Shown piece after piece: positions 16,801 to 17,456 of a stretch of 17,456 bases of DNA. Position 1 is the first letter of the stretch; every line of letters begins with the position of its first letter. The translations under genes and the position numbers were made by a program. The notes below the pieces were generated by a model, which saw only the letters and a program-made list of their open reading frames with translations, was not told the origin of the DNA and did no database searches. The stretch comes from Nymphaea colorata (lineage: Eukaryota; Streptophyta; Magnoliopsida; Nymphaeales; Nymphaeaceae), in the NCBI RefSeq assembly GCF_008831285.2, contig NW_022205088.1:1-17456 (forward strand). Reading direction: 5' to 3'.

Positions 16801-17456
16801 ACCATACTAGTCTCTGGGGTTAAATTTCTAGATGTGTATGAACCTGCTATTTTTTTATTTATTTTCTCTATTTCGACCAGAAATGGCTTGGGGAGCATTT
16901 TGATAGAAAGAAGCAGGCATGCTCAAAGGATACTTATTTTCTATTATTCTTATGTATTTTTTTATAATTTTGATTGTATAAACAATATCTTTTATAGTAC
17001 AATTACTTATTTCTATGTTCTCTCTCTCTCTCTACATATATATATATAATAAAAAAATGTAGAATAATTAAAATGGCCATGACTTTTTCCATGGCTAATG
17101 TACAAGTAACAGTGGCTGTTGCAAATAACGGTAACAGCCAAAACCATGGCTAGTGGCCTAGGTACATCATGGCTGGTTGATAAAATTGCCAGTCACAAAA
17201 AACGTGTTTTTTAAAAGAAAACCAAATGGACATGATAAATAAACCTTTTTTTTTGCATTTTTTCCTTTTTCTTCATTTTTTTAATGTTTTAAACAGTTTT
17301 TTTTTTATTTTCTAATTTTATATGTTGCAAATCTACTTATTTGTTGATGTTTATGTTTATAGTTTCTCACTTATTTTACTTTTTCTTAATTTGAGTTTTT
17401 TTAATTTTTAAAAATTTGTTTTATTTTTCTGGTTTTTTCTCCTTTATTTTCAAGCT
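16801..17456. other. AT-rich end of window with palindromic patch
   Basis: No gene. It contains a (TC)n(TA)n microsatellite (17020-17049). A palindromic patch at 17113-17140 has TGGCTGTT facing AACAGCCA over a 12-base spacer, flanked by two CCATGGCTA copies (17090s and 17144 region). Such short repeated inverted words are common in subterminal regions of plant DNA transposons, but no terminus is visible. The last 250 bases are T-rich, low-complexity sequence. Confidence 0.45.

Overview
This window looks like a piece of flowering-plant nuclear genome. It is AT-rich and gene-poor, with long AT and compound dinucleotide microsatellites and plant-type introns (GT..AG, U/T-rich tracts before CAG). 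It carries relics of plant transposon families: Ty1/copia and Ac-type hAT with a GGGCCGGG-rich end. The lineage cannot be fixed from the sequence. I see no intact host gene, no tRNA or rRNA gene, no CRISPR array and no bacterial-style operon. All protein signals are broken or partial, and most were recognised by translating short stretches and comparing them with remembered family motifs.

Layout. (1) 1-1250: anonymous sequence with a hairpin and an AT microsatellite. (2) About 1290-2370: minus-strand 3' end of a Ty1/copia element (split RNase H pieces, polypurine-like tract, 3' LTR). (3) 2768-3252: plus-strand, frameshifted leucine-rich-repeat relic of an NLR-type resistance gene. (4) 3253-5215: anonymous, with (AT)n and (AC)n(AG)n tracts. 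(5) 5224-7490: satellite-like array with a ~117-bp monomer organised in ~352-bp three-monomer units, split by a ~1.06-kb AT-rich segment. (6) 7800-7968: a short solo-LTR-like block. (7) 8859 to about 11140: a truncated minus-strand hAT element, with its GC-rich end at 8859-9060 and the C-terminal part of its transposase, including a last small intron, at 10507-11140. Between these lie the last exons of a phosphoglycerate kinase gene (9421-9814) in the same orientation. (8) 11140-16450: a relic zone with an unrecognised coding-like block (12211-12564), one prefoldin-subunit-4 exon fragment (12790-12885) and two orphan exon-like segments (13462-13552, 15249-15382). (9) 15470-17456: very AT-rich, with nested direct duplications and a dispersed repeat also seen near 9.05 kb.

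The strongest observation is that the PGK 3' exons lie between the hAT transposase 3' end and the hAT terminus. They keep an open frame, an intact splice pair and the kinase nucleotide-binding glycine motif. This is the arrangement expected from host-gene capture by a DNA transposon. The prefoldin fragment and orphan exons nearby suggest a zone that has gathered several host-gene pieces. I found no cooperating set of functional genes and nothing I would call a new biological system.
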